A DNA stretch of 64,000 nt from Pseudomonas fluorescens (GCF_001307275.1 NZ_CP012831.1:1-64000); one strand, 5' to 3'; counted from the first letter of the stretch, positions 42,679 to 52,197 are shown. Numbers and translations are program-made. Notes: generated by a model not told the origin, from the letters alone.

Positions 42679-45425
42679 TGCGTACCGGCGATGCGGGCAA
42701 CCGCACTTCTGGTTGGAAAGCCTGGCGCCACCCAGCGCGCCCTCGCGCAACCTTGGCCGATGAAGCTGCACTCTATGCACACAACCCCAGCTTCACCGAC
42801 CACTTGCCTTGGGTCGAGTACCTCGAGACCGAGCAGTGTTTTCTACTCGATGACAATCGCTCGGTGGGGGCAGTGTTCGAGTTGCTGCCCATCGGTACCG
42901 AAGGGCGCGAACCCGATTGGCTGATGGCCGCCCGCGATGCCCTCGAAGACGCCCTGCAGGATAGCTTTGACGAACTGGATCAAACGCCTTGGGTGGCGCA
43001 GTTTTTCTGCCAGGACGACAACGACTTCGCCCCCTACCTGACGCGGCTCACCGATTATATTCAAGACAGCGCGCGAGGCACGGTCTTCACCGAGACGTTT
43101 TTTGAACTCAGTCGTCGCCATTTGAAAGCCATCGCCAAACCGGGAGGTCTGTTCGAGGACAAGGCCGTCACGCGCCTACCCTGGCGCGGCAATAATCGAC
43201 GGGTGCGCCTGGTGATCTATCGTTGGATTGAGTCTGGCGCCGAGGAGACGGGGCTTACCCCAGTGCAATCCCTGCAGCAGGCTTGCGAACGTATCGCGGC
43301 CTCGTTGCACGCATGCGGAGTGCAATCGGCGCGAGTCGATGACCACGGTCTGTATGCTTGGTTATTGCCCTGGTTCAATCCGGCACCCAGGCTCACCGAT
43401 GAAGCACCCGAGGATTTCTACCAATGCGTGGCCTATCCGGAGTCAGGTGATGGTGAGTCGCTGGAGTTGCCCTTCGATCACGACTTCACCGAGCGGCTAT
43501 TTTTCAACGAACCGCGTTCGGATGTACAACAGGGACTTTGGTACTTCGATGGGCAACCCCATCGGGTGATGGTGGTGGACAAACTGCGGCGGCCTCCCTT
43601 GATTGGTCAACTCACTGGTGAAACTCGCAAGGGCGACGCGGTGAACGCGCTGTTCGACCAGTTACCCGAAGGCACGGTGATGGGTCTGACGCTGGTGGTC
43701 AAACCCCAAGATGTGCTCGAGGAGCAGTTGAACCGTCTGGCGCGCAAAGCCATCGGCGAAAACCTGGCCTCGACCCAGGCCCGCCAAGATGTCGAAGAGG
43801 CTCGTGCAATCATCGGTCGCCAGCACAAACTGTACCGGGGAACCCTGGCCTTCTACGTGCGCGGTCACGATGAGCAACAACTGCACCAGCGCTCGATCAG
43901 CCTGGCCAACGCGCTGTTGGGTGCGGGGCTGCAACCAGTACGTGAGAGTGATGAAGTCGCCGCCTGCAACAGCTACCTGCGTTGGTTACCGATGACTTAC
44001 AACCCGGCCCGCGACACGCGCAACTGGTACACACGCCTGATGTTCGCCCAGCACCTGGCAAACCTGGTTCCGGTGTGGGGCCGCAGCACCGGCACCGGCC
44101 ACCCGGGCATCACCCTGTTCAATCGTGGTGGCTCGCCGTTGAGCTTTGATCCGTTGTCACGACTAGACCGGGCCATGAACGGCCATCTGCTGTTGTTCGG
44201 CCCGACCGGCGCCGGTAAGTCGGCCACCCTGGTCACCCTGCTGATGCAGGTCATGGCCGTGTACCGCCCTCGCCTGTTTATCGTCGAGGCCGGCAACTCA
44301 TTCGGCTTGCAGGGCGACTACTTCGCAACACAGGGCCTGTCGGTCAACAAGGTCCAATTAAAACCTGGCGCCTCGGTCAGGCTCGCCCCGTTCGCCGATG
44401 CTTGGCGCCTGGTCGAGCAACCGGATCAGGTGGCGAGTCTGTCGATCGATGAGTGGGACGATGAGCTGATAACCAGTCGCGAAGACCAGCGCGATGTTCT
44501 CGGAGAACTGGAAATCACCGCCCGGCTGATGATCACCGGCGGCGAAACCAAGGAAGAGGCGCGCCTGAGTCGAGCCGATCGCAGTCTGATCCGCGAGTGC
44601 ATTCTCGATGCAGCGCAGACCAGTGTCGCGTCGGGTCGCCAGGTATTGACCCGCGGCGTGCGCGACGCGTTGCTGCGCGTCGCTGCCGACCCGCACTTGC
44701 CGGAGAAGCGTCGTGAGCGTGCCCAGGAAATGGGAGAGTCCATCGACCTGTTTTGCCAGGGTTTCGAGGGTGAACTGTTCGATCGTGAAGGCACGCCTTG
44801 GCCCGAGAGCGATGTGACCATTGTCGATCTGGCCACCTACGCTCGCGAAGGCTACGAGGCACAGATGTCCATCAGCTACATCAGCCTGATGAACACAGTG
44901 AATAACCTTGCCGAACGCGACCAGTACCTGGGCCGACCGATCATCATGGTCACCGACGAGGGCCATATCATCACCAAGAACCCGTTGCTGGCGCCGTTCG
45001 TGGTCAAGGGAACGAAGATGTGGCGCAAGCTCGGCGCGTGGTTCTGGCTGGCGACGCAAAACCTTGCCGACTTTCCCACTGCCGCGCAGACCATGCTCAA
45101 CATGATCGAATGGTGGATTTGCTTGAACATGCCGCCGGCGGAAATTGAAGAAATCGCACGGTTCAAGAAACTCACGCCAGCACAGAAAGCCTTGTTGCTC
45201 TCCGCCAGCAAGGAGCCGGGCAAATACACCGAGGGGGTCGTGCTGTCGAAAAAACTCGAAACGCTGTTTCGGGCCGTGCCGCCGAGTCTTTATCTCGCCC
45301 TGGCCATGACGGAGCCCGAGGAAAAAGCCGAACGCTGGACACTGATGCAGAGCACCGGCTGCTCGGAATTGGAGGCGGCTTACCGGGTAGCTGAACGGAT
45401 CGATAGGATGCGAGGAATTAAGTGA
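42678..45425 (+). CDS. Conjugative transfer ATPase, TraC/VirB4-like (TIGR03744)
   Basis: This 915-residue ATPase powers assembly or substrate movement in the mating channel. The C-terminal half has Walker A LLLFGPTGAGKSATL (G508-S515) and Walker B IIMVTDEGH (Asp760-Glu761), followed by WFWLATQNLADFPTAAQTML. The N-terminal half is the usual VirB4 domain. The start is GTG 42678, overlapping the lipoprotein stop; this is uncommon but has no better alternative. The position after TIGR03751 matches TIGR03744 in ICEs. A toxin-like cargo block begins 25 bp downstream on the opposite strand. Confidence 0.92.
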   Translation: MRTGDAGNRTSGWKAWRHPARPRATLADEAALYAHNPSFTDHLPWVEYLETEQCFLLDDNRSVGAVFELLPIGTEGREPDWLMAARDALEDALQDSFDELDQTPWVAQFFCQDDNDFAPYLTRLTDYIQDSARGTVFTETFFELSRRHLKAIAKPGGLFEDKAVTRLPWRGNNRRVRLVIYRWIESGAEETGLTPVQSLQQACERIAASLHACGVQSARVDDHGLYAWLLPWFNPAPRLTDEAPEDFYQCVAYPESGDGESLELPFDHDFTERLFFNEPRSDVQQGLWYFDGQPHRVMVVDKLRRPPLIGQLTGETRKGDAVNALFDQLPEGTVMGLTLVVKPQDVLEEQLNRLARKAIGENLASTQARQDVEEARAIIGRQHKLYRGTLAFYVRGHDEQQLHQRSISLANALLGAGLQPVRESDEVAACNSYLRWLPMTYNPARDTRNWYTRLMFAQHLANLVPVWGRSTGTGHPGITLFNRGGSPLSFDPLSRLDRAMNGHLLLFGPTGAGKSATLVTLLMQVMAVYRPRLFIVEAGNSFGLQGDYFATQGLSVNKVQLKPGASVRLAPFADAWRLVEQPDQVASLSIDEWDDELITSREDQRDVLGELEITARLMITGGETKEEARLSRADRSLIRECILDAAQTSVASGRQVLTRGVRDALLRVAADPHLPEKRRERAQEMGESIDLFCQGFEGELFDREGTPWPESDVTIVDLATYAREGYEAQMSISYISLMNTVNNLAERDQYLGRPIIMVTDEGHIITKNPLLAPFVVKGTKMWRKLGAWFWLATQNLADFPTAAQTMLNMIEWWICLNMPPAEIEEIARFKKLTPAQKALLLSASKEPGKYTEGVVLSKKLETLFRAVPPSLYLALAMTEPEEKAERWTLMQSTGCSELEAAYRVAERIDRMRGIK

Positions 45426-45449
45426 AACGGAGCTGATCCTAGGTTTCGA

Positions 45450-46196
45450 TCAACCCGGCAGCAAATCCTTGAACACCTTCTCCACGTAGGCTTGCATGAA
45501 CCAGTCAGGGATCTCATCAGCCCTGAATTCAAGGTCAGTCCCGTCTGTTACTTCAGCGAGCAGCACCAGATCAGCGCCGGAGTTATCAAAGATGTAAGCC
45601 CGGTTCGAGGCTGCGATGGCTGCTGGCAATAGGTTCAGGCAACGACCGTAGCGCTGCACAATTTTTTCCGTGGGGACTGGGTGCCCACCTGCCGCAACAC
45701 GGTTCTTGACCCTGTTGATATTGATGTCAGGATCTTCAGTGGCGACAAAGTAGAGGTAGGTTCGATATCCCGACGCTTTTGCCTTAAGCATAAAAGCGAC
45801 TTTGTCCTCGCTAGACATCACCGTTTCGAAGGTGAAAGACAACTGGGCTTCAAGGAGCTTGTGCCGCATGAAATCAGAGAGCACGGAAGCAAAATAGGAG
45901 TTCATCGCGACGGACTGGAAATTCAGGCCGTTATTGCTGAAGCCTATTTTGGCTGCCTCTTCAACGAGCTGGGTCGACCGAATCAGTCGGTGCACCTTGA
46001 TAAAGCCGAGAACCTCGTCACCCTCGACTTCCAGTTGAAAATCGCTGAACTCCAGGCGTCCGCCCTCTTTGGCAGCCTTTTCGATTTCATCCGGGTTGAT
46101 GTAGATCCCGATCAGGTGGGAAGGGACGGCACTTTTCATTGTGCTTTTACCGGAACCATTAGGGCCGGCAAACACCCTCAGCCGAGGGACGGTCAT
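45450..46196 (-). CDS. Zeta-toxin-like P-loop kinase
   Basis: This 248-residue protein has Walker A FAGPNGSGKSTM (residues 9-20), NPDEI (zeta-type Asp for substrate) and FTFETVMSS, then a lid region with NRVKNRVAAGGHPVPTEKIV. These are the features of the zeta-toxin/UDP-sugar kinase fold used in toxin-antitoxin pairs. It overlaps the small upstream gene by 4 bp. The pair lies between the TraC-like ATPase and TIGR03756 genes, on the opposite strand, so it probably stabilises the ICE. Toxicity is inferred. Confidence 0.8.
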   Translation of the reverse strand: MTVPRLRVFAGPNGSGKSTMKSAVPSHLIGIYINPDEIEKAAKEGGRLEFSDFQLEVEGDEVLGFIKVHRLIRSTQLVEEAAKIGFSNNGLNFQSVAMNSYFASVLSDFMRHKLLEAQLSFTFETVMSSEDKVAFMLKAKASGYRTYLYFVATEDPDININRVKNRVAAGGHPVPTEKIVQRYGRCLNLLPAAIAASNRAYIFDNSGADLVLLAEVTDGTDLEFRADEIPDWFMQAYVEKVFKDLLPG

Positions 46197-46441
46197 GAGC
46201 AGCGGTGCACCTTGATAATCCCGCCCAAGGTCACTTTATGCTTGGGCTTGGCCACTCGAATAACCTTGTGCTTACCGTCGGCAGTCGTCTCAACGAGCTT
46301 GCCGTCCATGACTTCCATCACGCTGCGTCCGGCCGCCAGCGCGTTGATATAGGCCGTATTGATCGCACCTTCAGCCATGGCTGGGATTTTACCCTCCAGT
46401 CGGCTCACCAGATCGTCACTCAACACTTGGTCGGCTTTCAT
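46193..46441 (-). CDS. Small partner of the zeta-like kinase, possible antitoxin
   Basis: This 82-residue protein starts MKADQVLSDDLVSRLEGKIP, followed by a helical middle and a basic end (HKVIRVAKPKHKVTLGG). ATG 46441 has GGAG 8 bases upstream; a longer frame from 46528 was rejected. It is translated just before, and coupled with, the kinase gene. The size and order fit an antitoxin, though it does not look like classical epsilon. Confidence 0.6.
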   Translation of the reverse strand: MKADQVLSDDLVSRLEGKIPAMAEGAINTAYINALAAGRSVMEVMDGKLVETTADGKHKVIRVAKPKHKVTLGGIIKVHRCS

Positions 46442-46628
46442 ATCGCGCTCCACGTTCTCAGAGCGTGCAGAATCTGCACTTATCAGAATCCTAGCTACGT
46501 AAATCTGTTGATCACAGACCAACGACACTTCTGTCAGATCTCCATTCTAGAGGAATGGAGCCTGGAACCATACCTTCCAACAGATTTTCGTGCCGTAAGC
46601 CCATATCACCAGGACTGGAGCCGTATGG

Positions 46629-46886
46629 TTACGATGACACGCCCCGAAGCCGTTGCTGAATTCTCAATAAAAAACCGGCTTCGAAGGCATCCTGGCAGTC
46701 TCCTGCAGGACAGGTCTTACGTGCCTGCGCCAGCTCCCACCACAGAGGTATATCACCCGGTGTTTCGAGCCAAGTTTGGGCGCATTGCACGCCACGTTCG
46801 ATCATAGGCGCAAATTCGCTGCCCCACGGCGTCAGAAGGCTCGGGCAACCATCCGCCGCCGGAATTGAAACGTAATTTTCGTCCAT
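46629..46886 (-). CDS. Possible QslA-like small regulator
   Basis: This 85-residue protein starts MDENYVSIPAADGCPSLLTP and has the helix pattern MIERGVQCAQTWLETPGDIP, WWELAQ, then FEAGFLLRIQQRLRG. It resembles the QslA LasR-antiactivator family as I remember it, but the match is weak. AAGGTG lies 6 bases before ATG 46886. If correct, it could damp quorum-sensing regulators of the host. Otherwise it is an unnamed ICE cargo gene. It is divergent from the XRE gene. Confidence 0.5.
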   Translation of the reverse strand: MDENYVSIPAADGCPSLLTPWGSEFAPMIERGVQCAQTWLETPGDIPLWWELAQARKTCPAGDCQDAFEAGFLLRIQQRLRGVSS

Positions 46887-47045
46887 AGACACCTTAGCTT
46901 TCGATTTAATTATTAATGCTGGGTCTGTCCCAAGCAGCATAGAAACAAAACTGGCACTTCGCTTAAGCATCAAAAAAGAGCCCAATCAGGCCAATGTAGA
47001 CTATATCCCGTGGATTGAGAGTCCCTCAAGGCGCAGTTTGCGCGC

Positions 47046-47300
47046 ATGACTCAAGACTACGAACAGCTTCGTCTGCAACTGGCGGAAAATATCCGCTCGA
47101 TGCGACGCGTGAAGAACCTTACCCAGGAGCAATTGGCGCTCATGGCCGAGGTGGATCGTACCTACGTGAGTCAAATCGAACGAGGGGTAGGCAACCCGTC
47201 GTTATTGGTCCTCTGCAAACTCGCCAACATTTTCGAGATCAAAACGGATCAGCTGCTCATTGAGTCTGACGTGCTTGCTCGTACACTGAGCGCTGAATGA
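47046..47300 (+). CDS. XRE-family regulator in transfer operon cargo
   Basis: This 84-residue protein is mainly a Cro/C1 helix-turn-helix: RLQLAENIRSMRRVKNLTQE, ALMAEVDRTYVSQIERGVGN, then LVLCKLANIFEIKTDQLL. It has no C-terminal effector domain. A GCGCGC stretch rather than a good ribosome site precedes ATG 47046. It is likely a local repressor of the toxin-like and QslA-like genes, or of the transfer genes to its right. It sits in the gap that holds small transfer genes in relatives. Confidence 0.82.
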   Translation: MTQDYEQLRLQLAENIRSMRRVKNLTQEQLALMAEVDRTYVSQIERGVGNPSLLVLCKLANIFEIKTDQLLIESDVLARTLSAE

Positions 47301-47416
47301 CCCGCTGCTGAATCTAGAAGGTCGCTGTAAACCGACTATCCTGCGTTCGGCTTTCTCACTGACACCCCTCTCTCGATCATTGAACCTGTCCAGGCCATAC
47401 ACCCAGAGCCTGGATC

Positions 47417-48373
47417 ATGTCTGCTGCCTGCCCGCACATTTCGCCCCAGAAGTTGCATCCTTTGGTGCTGAGCATTCTGCTGGCATCCGGGCCAAGCGTA
47501 GCGTTGGATACCGGCAGCATTGCCGCCTCCGTGCTCACTCCGGACTGTCTCGAATACAAGGTCGTCGGCATCTGCTTCTGGTTGCACTGCACCCCCTTCG
47601 GCTGCACTGTGAAAACCTCAACCAAGGTTCGTCACTTCATTCCTGAGCTGGTGGTCTCGAGCTATGCCACAACTGGTGCCAATCCTTGGACCGAGATGGC
47701 CACGCTCTCCTCTCCCACCAGCGGTGCGGAAGGTGGCGGAAACCTGATCACGCCAAACACGCAACGCGACAACCTGCCTCGTTTCAAAAACGTTGACGGT
47801 ATCGGCCATCCCGGTGGTTGGGCCGCCACACAACTTGCCTCGCAATCCGGCTATGCCTGCGCCAGCGGTGCCACTGCGTTCATGCCCTACTACCTGAGCA
47901 CTTTGGACTCACTGGCCTGGCGCCATGGCATCCCGGAAAGCCTTTACCCAGAATCGCTCGTGCCGGGGATCCGTGAAATCGGTCGTCAGCTTGCGGGAAA
48001 CATGTGGGGCAACGTCTATCCCAGGCAAGGATTTCTGGTACAACCTGACGACTTCAAAGCCGCTGCGGTGATGGCGCAGCGAGCGGGCGATTTTATTACT
48101 CGCGCCTGGCAACCACACGTATATGTCCCGCTCACACCCGCACCGCGCGATGGTTATTGGCCCCCTGGTCCAATCGTTGAAAACGACGCGTCGACTCACA
48201 AATGGCAATTGCTCTCCCCCTTGGTTCAGCCAACATGCGCCATCTTCCCTAGCGATTCGGTACAGAGCGCGGATGGCGGCTACGCCTGGTCGCTGTGGCG
48301 TCCCTATAGCTGCTGCAAGCGCGAGGGCCAGACGCTTCTGTTCAGCATCGACTTCGAAGGCAGTGCGTCATGA
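47417..48373 (+). CDS. TIGR03756 (PFL_4710-type) ICE protein, TraU-like
   Basis: This 318-residue exported protein has a signal (HPLVLSILLASGPSVALDTG) and a Cys-rich N-terminal domain (VLTPDCLEYKVVGICFWLHC, CTVKTSTKVRH). A middle region contains LWGNVYPRQGFLVQ-like strands, typical of TraU-type proteins. The many Cys suggest disulfide bonds in the periplasm. It overlaps the TIGR03755 gene by 4 bp. The usual small TIGR03757 gene before it was not seen. Confidence 0.85.
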   Translation: MSAACPHISPQKLHPLVLSILLASGPSVALDTGSIAASVLTPDCLEYKVVGICFWLHCTPFGCTVKTSTKVRHFIPELVVSSYATTGANPWTEMATLSSPTSGAEGGGNLITPNTQRDNLPRFKNVDGIGHPGGWAATQLASQSGYACASGATAFMPYYLSTLDSLAWRHGIPESLYPESLVPGIREIGRQLAGNMWGNVYPRQGFLVQPDDFKAAAVMAQRAGDFITRAWQPHVYVPLTPAPRDGYWPPGPIVENDASTHKWQLLSPLVQPTCAIFPSDSVQSADGGYAWSLWRPYSCCKREGQTLLFSIDFEGSAS

Positions 48374-49752
48374 GTGGTTTTTTCGCGCAACTACGGTTTA
48401 GCGTGATGAGTCTGTTGCTCTGTGGACTGCTGGCCATTGCGCCCCATGTCCCCGCCGCCGAGGATAATTACCGGCTGGGCACGCAGGGCGAAGTGCTCGA
48501 CGACAGGGTGATGTACACCATCGGTGGCGGTTCGGCAGTGGGCTCACCGAGCACGCTTTACCGACCCAGCGGTCTCGGGGTCGGCGGGTCCTGGCGAGCC
48601 AACATGATGTGCGGAAACATGAGCCTCACCAATACCCTGCAGAACCAGTTGAACGGCGTCACCGAAGGTTTCCAGCAGATCATGGGCAGCGTTGTACAAA
48701 ACGCGACCCAAGCGGTGATGTCGCTGCCAGCGTTGATCATCCAACGCGCCAATCCCGGCCTTTATGAGTTGCTCAGTAACGGGGTGTTGCAGGGGCGTAT
48801 CGACTTCGACCGTTCCAAGCTGACCTGCCAGGCCATGGCCGAAAAGATGGCAGACAAGGTCGGTCAAGCCGGCTGGGGCGCGCTGGCCAAGAACCAGGAG
48901 ATGCAGGGCAATCTGGAGCAAACCGGCGGTGATGCGGTGGCTGCGGTGAAAAACACCGAGGCTCGTAATGGCGATAATGGGGTGTCCTGGATTGGTGGTT
49001 CGAAAGCAGGAGGTAATGGGCAGACACCCATTCGTGTGACCGCCGACGTGGTGCACGCGGGCTATAATCTGCTGCATAACCGGTCGGTGGACGACAGCAC
49101 CTCAATCAGTAGCAGCGACTGCCTGGGTGGGGCTATTTGCCAAACATGGACTTCACCCCAAGGGGAATCCGAATGGGCCGTTCGCGTGTTAGGCGAGAGC
49201 GAAGTCTCGACCTGCGACACCTGCGAATCCCTGCGTGCGACCGCTGGCAGCGGATTGACGCCTCTGATCCAGGAAGCCTACAGCGAACGCCTTAAAGCCC
49301 TGCAAGGGTTGCTGTCTGGCTCTCTGCCGCTTACCCCAGACAATCTGGCTAAAGCCTCCAGCTCAATGCTGCCGGTGACACGAGGTGTGGTTGAAGCTCT
49401 GCGCGACGATCCTGATCAGGATGTGTTGGCGCAGCGCCTGGCCAGTGAGACGGCCTTGTCCAGTGTACTCGACAAGGCACTGCTGCTACTGCGCACGCTG
49501 CTGGCGGGCAGTCACGAACCGAACATCGCCTCCGCCGAGCCGGCCCAAACCGCCTTGACGAAAAACATTGAAGCCCTGGAGCGCGAAATACGCCTGCTGC
49601 AGACCGAACTGCAGGTCCGGCAGATGCTGACGACCAATACCGCCAGCCTGGTGCTCGATCGGCATGCCGGCGGTGCCGATGCTTCGCGTACTGTCGAGCA
49701 AGGCGACCCGGAGCCCGGTCGACTTAATGATGCTGACGCCAGGCGCAAGTAA
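48370..49752 (+). CDS. TIGR03755 (PFL_4711-type) ICE protein, TraH-like
   Basis: This 460-residue exported protein has a signal (SLLLCGLLAIAPHVPAAEDN). The mature part has GVGGSWRANMMCGNMSLTNT and LNGVTEGFQQIMGSVVQNA near its start, the TIGR03755 pattern, and a helical C-terminal third with LEREIRLLQTELQVRQML. It is probably a periplasmic or outer-membrane-associated assembly factor. It overlaps the previous gene by 4 bp and precedes a small membrane protein gene by 3 bp. Confidence 0.83.
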   Translation: MSGFFAQLRFSVMSLLLCGLLAIAPHVPAAEDNYRLGTQGEVLDDRVMYTIGGGSAVGSPSTLYRPSGLGVGGSWRANMMCGNMSLTNTLQNQLNGVTEGFQQIMGSVVQNATQAVMSLPALIIQRANPGLYELLSNGVLQGRIDFDRSKLTCQAMAEKMADKVGQAGWGALAKNQEMQGNLEQTGGDAVAAVKNTEARNGDNGVSWIGGSKAGGNGQTPIRVTADVVHAGYNLLHNRSVDDSTSISSSDCLGGAICQTWTSPQGESEWAVRVLGESEVSTCDTCESLRATAGSGLTPLIQEAYSERLKALQGLLSGSLPLTPDNLAKASSSMLPVTRGVVEALRDDPDQDVLAQRLASETALSSVLDKALLLLRTLLAGSHEPNIASAEPAQTALTKNIEALEREIRLLQTELQVRQMLTTNTASLVLDRHAGGADASRTVEQGDPEPGRLNDADARRK

Positions 49753-49755
49753 GCC

Positions 49756-50064
49756 ATGAAACGCTCACCGCTATTCACTCTGCTTTCAGGTCTGGGGGTT
49801 GCCGCGCTGATGATCCTGACCGCCGCACTGGCCGCCTGGATCGGCCGCACTGCGCTGGGTAGTTTCGAGACCTGGCAGCAGGCACTCGAATCCGTACGGC
49901 CTAATCTCCGATGGTGGCGTGCCCTGCTCTACGGCGCTATCTCTGCTCTCTGGTGGGATCTGCTTCGGCGCTACCGCCATCGACCAGAGGATCGACTGCG
50001 CGTGAAACGCATCGGGACACTAGGGCTCGTGTTCTTTGCCTGCGTCGAACTCACCCGACTGTGA
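49756..50064 (+). CDS. Small ICE membrane protein before traG
   Basis: This 102-residue protein has an N-terminal membrane segment (GLGVAALMILTAALAAWIG), a Trp-rich middle (RWWRALLYGAISALWWDLLR) and a second hydrophobic end (IGTLGLVFFACVELTRL). It sits between TIGR03755 and TraG in the same operon. Small proteins of this shape are common there in ICEs, but I know no function. The start ATG 49756 is 3 bases after the preceding stop. Confidence 0.7.
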   Translation: MKRSPLFTLLSGLGVAALMILTAALAAWIGRTALGSFETWQQALESVRPNLRWWRALLYGAISALWWDLLRRYRHRPEDRLRVKRIGTLGLVFFACVELTRL

Positions 50065-50074
50065 GGTCACCACC

Positions 50075-51616
50075 ATGCTCATGAGCACCAACAGCTACCT
50101 GGAGTTTTACCTCTCCCTGCTGGCCTGGATCATCAACAACCGCCTCTGGAGTGTCCTGTCCGACACTGGGCTATTCGCCGCGCCCTTTGGTGCAATCATC
50201 TTGCAAGAATGGTTGTCGGCCCGTCAGCAAGGCGCGGATGAAGGTAACAAGGGATTGCTCTCGGTACCGCGGATCGAGAACCGGTTGTGGCTGGCCTACA
50301 TCGTCGTGTTATTCGGTTGCGCGCCGGTCTTTCCGTTGAGCCTCACGTCAATGGCGTTCGATGATGCGACGAGTCAGCGCTGCGGCGTGAGCGTGGCTAA
50401 GCCAGCGGAAACCGCCTGGGGGACGACCTTCAATACCATTGGCGAACGCTCCGCCAACGTACCGATCTGGTGGTTTTTGGTGCATGCCTTGAGCAAAGGC
50501 ATCACCGCGGCGGCCACCGCCTCCATCCCTTGCGCACCGGATATTCGACAAATACGCATGGAGATTGACACATCGCGCATCGACAGCCAGGTACTGCTGC
50601 AGGAAGTCGCCGACTTCACTCGCGACTGCTATGGCTATTCCCGTTCTCGGCTGTTCACTAACCGCCCACAGTTGGATAAGGCACAAAGTCATGACGCCTC
50701 TTGGATAGGCTCAAGCTATTTTCTCGACACGCCCGGCTACTACGATACGGATCGTTCACGCACACCGCGCGTCGACTGGCCCTATGATGAAAACCGCGAT
50801 GTCTCCTTGCCTCGGTTAGAGAATGGCGCGGGCTACCCCACCTGCAAGCAGTGGTGGAGCGACAGCGGTGTCGGCTTGCGCGGGCGCTTGATCGAGCAGG
50901 TCGATCCTTCGCTGCTGACTCAGTTGAAAGGCTGGTTGACTGGCCGCTCAAGCAACGAGATCGAAGACGCTACCTTGCGCGAACTGGTCAGCCCGCGCCA
51001 ACAATCAATGTCCATGTCGCCAGGACAGGTCTACCAGGACTATGGCTCCAGTGCCCGCGGTGGGTCGATCAATCAGGGGCTCAATAACCTGGCGACCAAC
51101 ACTGGGCTGGCCCTCGGTTCCTTCAGCAACTTCCCGGCGATGAATGCGCTACGCGCCGCCCTGCCGATGGTGCAGGCTTTCTTGATCATGGGTGTCATCA
51201 TCAGCTTGCCGCTGATCCTGCTGGTCAGTACCTACCAACTGAAGACTGTCATGACGGTGACGTTCGCACTGTTCACGCTGCACATGCTCACCTTCTGGTG
51301 GGAGTTGGCCCGCTGGGTCGACTCCAGCATGCTCGATACCTTGTACAACCAGGTGTCGGCGTCCAATCAGGTGCTGTTGTCGCTGCCGACATCCGGATTT
51401 ATGGATGGAACGGTCACGGCGCAGGTGATTGAGTATGTGATGGGGGCAATGTTCATCGTACTGCCTATGCTGTTCCTTGGAGCTATGAGCTGGACAGGAT
51501 ATGCAGTAGGAAACGGGATTCAAGGCATGTTGGCGAACGGCAGCAAAGCAGCAAGTGATTCAGCAAGCAAAGGTACGGATCAAATAGTGGGGGCGGCTAG
51601 CCGCTCAATTAGATGA
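50075..51616 (+). CDS. traG: TraG-like mating-pair protein (N-terminal region type)
   Basis: This 513-residue protein begins with a membrane segment (YLEFYLSLLAWIINNRLWSV). It has a long periplasmic part, and three or four membrane segments near residues 365-490 (LPMVQAFLIMGVIISLPLIL, VTFALFTLHMLTFWW, GAMFIVLPMLFLGAMSWTGY). This is the shape of the TraG N-terminal region in GI-type ICEs, where it helps mating-pair stabilisation. The ATG at 50075 follows GTGAGG 8 bases upstream. The C-terminus overlaps the convergent DUF3742 gene by 12 bp. Confidence 0.85.
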   Translation: MLMSTNSYLEFYLSLLAWIINNRLWSVLSDTGLFAAPFGAIILQEWLSARQQGADEGNKGLLSVPRIENRLWLAYIVVLFGCAPVFPLSLTSMAFDDATSQRCGVSVAKPAETAWGTTFNTIGERSANVPIWWFLVHALSKGITAAATASIPCAPDIRQIRMEIDTSRIDSQVLLQEVADFTRDCYGYSRSRLFTNRPQLDKAQSHDASWIGSSYFLDTPGYYDTDRSRTPRVDWPYDENRDVSLPRLENGAGYPTCKQWWSDSGVGLRGRLIEQVDPSLLTQLKGWLTGRSSNEIEDATLRELVSPRQQSMSMSPGQVYQDYGSSARGGSINQGLNNLATNTGLALGSFSNFPAMNALRAALPMVQAFLIMGVIISLPLILLVSTYQLKTVMTVTFALFTLHMLTFWWELARWVDSSMLDTLYNQVSASNQVLLSLPTSGFMDGTVTAQVIEYVMGAMFIVLPMLFLGAMSWTGYAVGNGIQGMLANGSKAASDSASKGTDQIVGAASRSIR

Positions 51617-52000
51617 TTTGCTGTCGCCGATGTAATGCCCGTTGTCGTCGAAGTCACCGATGTAGAGGTCGGCACCAAGGTAGTCTGGCCCGGGTGCCGC
51701 CTCTTTAATATCCGCATCAATGGCAGCTTTGGACACCAGAAGACCAATTACAGCAACCATCGTCACCACAGAAGCGACCAGCCAGAAACCGATAAAGAGC
51801 AATCCAAGGACGAATGCCAGCTTCGTAACCAGAAAGCTCCCGCGAACCAATAGCCCACCGGCGGGCATACCCGCCGCCGCACGTTTAGCCACACGAGATT
51901 CAAACCCTTTCAACTTGCGATAACCACGTTTTGCCGACGTACCGCATGCGTATGCCCAGCGATGCGCGCGGGAAATTTGAACTGGCTGTTGAGCCTGCAT
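51605..52000 (-). CDS. DUF3742-family ICE protein
   Basis: This 131-residue protein opens with a basic region (RAHRWAYACGTSAKRGYRKL). Two closely packed membrane segments follow (LAFVLGLLFIGFWLVASVVT and MVAVIGLLV), then an acidic tail with GADLYIGDFDDNGHYIG. This is the DUF3742 pattern, found after traG in ICEs. It is convergent with traG, and its stop overlaps the end of traG. Function unknown; a membrane-associated accessory of transfer is likely. Confidence 0.8.
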   Translation of the reverse strand: MQAQQPVQISRAHRWAYACGTSAKRGYRKLKGFESRVAKRAAAGMPAGGLLVRGSFLVTKLAFVLGLLFIGFWLVASVVTMVAVIGLLVSKAAIDADIKEAAPGPDYLGADLYIGDFDDNGHYIGDSKSSN

Positions 52001-52156
52001 GATTGCGCCCTCTTCCGAGCGTATTTCTGTGGTAATCGAGATTACAGACTACTACTGAAAACCGCCCATGCTTAACCGTTTATCAGCTTGCTCGGTCGAA
52101 AAACTCTTCACTGGAAGACAGAAGACGCAGCTCGTGCACCAGCGCCTCTATGGCCG

Positions 52157-52185
52157 TTGACCCATCCATATTATCCAGCTACATA
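52157..52185 (+). promoter_or_regulatory. Promoter of second structured leader
   Basis: TTGACC (52157-52162) and TACATA (52180-52185) are 17 bases apart, parallel to the promoter at 26177-26205. The -10 is weaker. Transcription would start just before the first leader hairpin. Confidence 0.5.
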
Positions 52186-52197
52186 GAGGATACGGAT

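Noticed and set aside
44358..45059. 233-residue reverse-strand frame over the VirB4-like ATPase gene
   Set aside because: Shadow of a clearly coding gene; composition (Gln/Arg-rich, no domain) is typical of antisense frames in GC-rich DNA.
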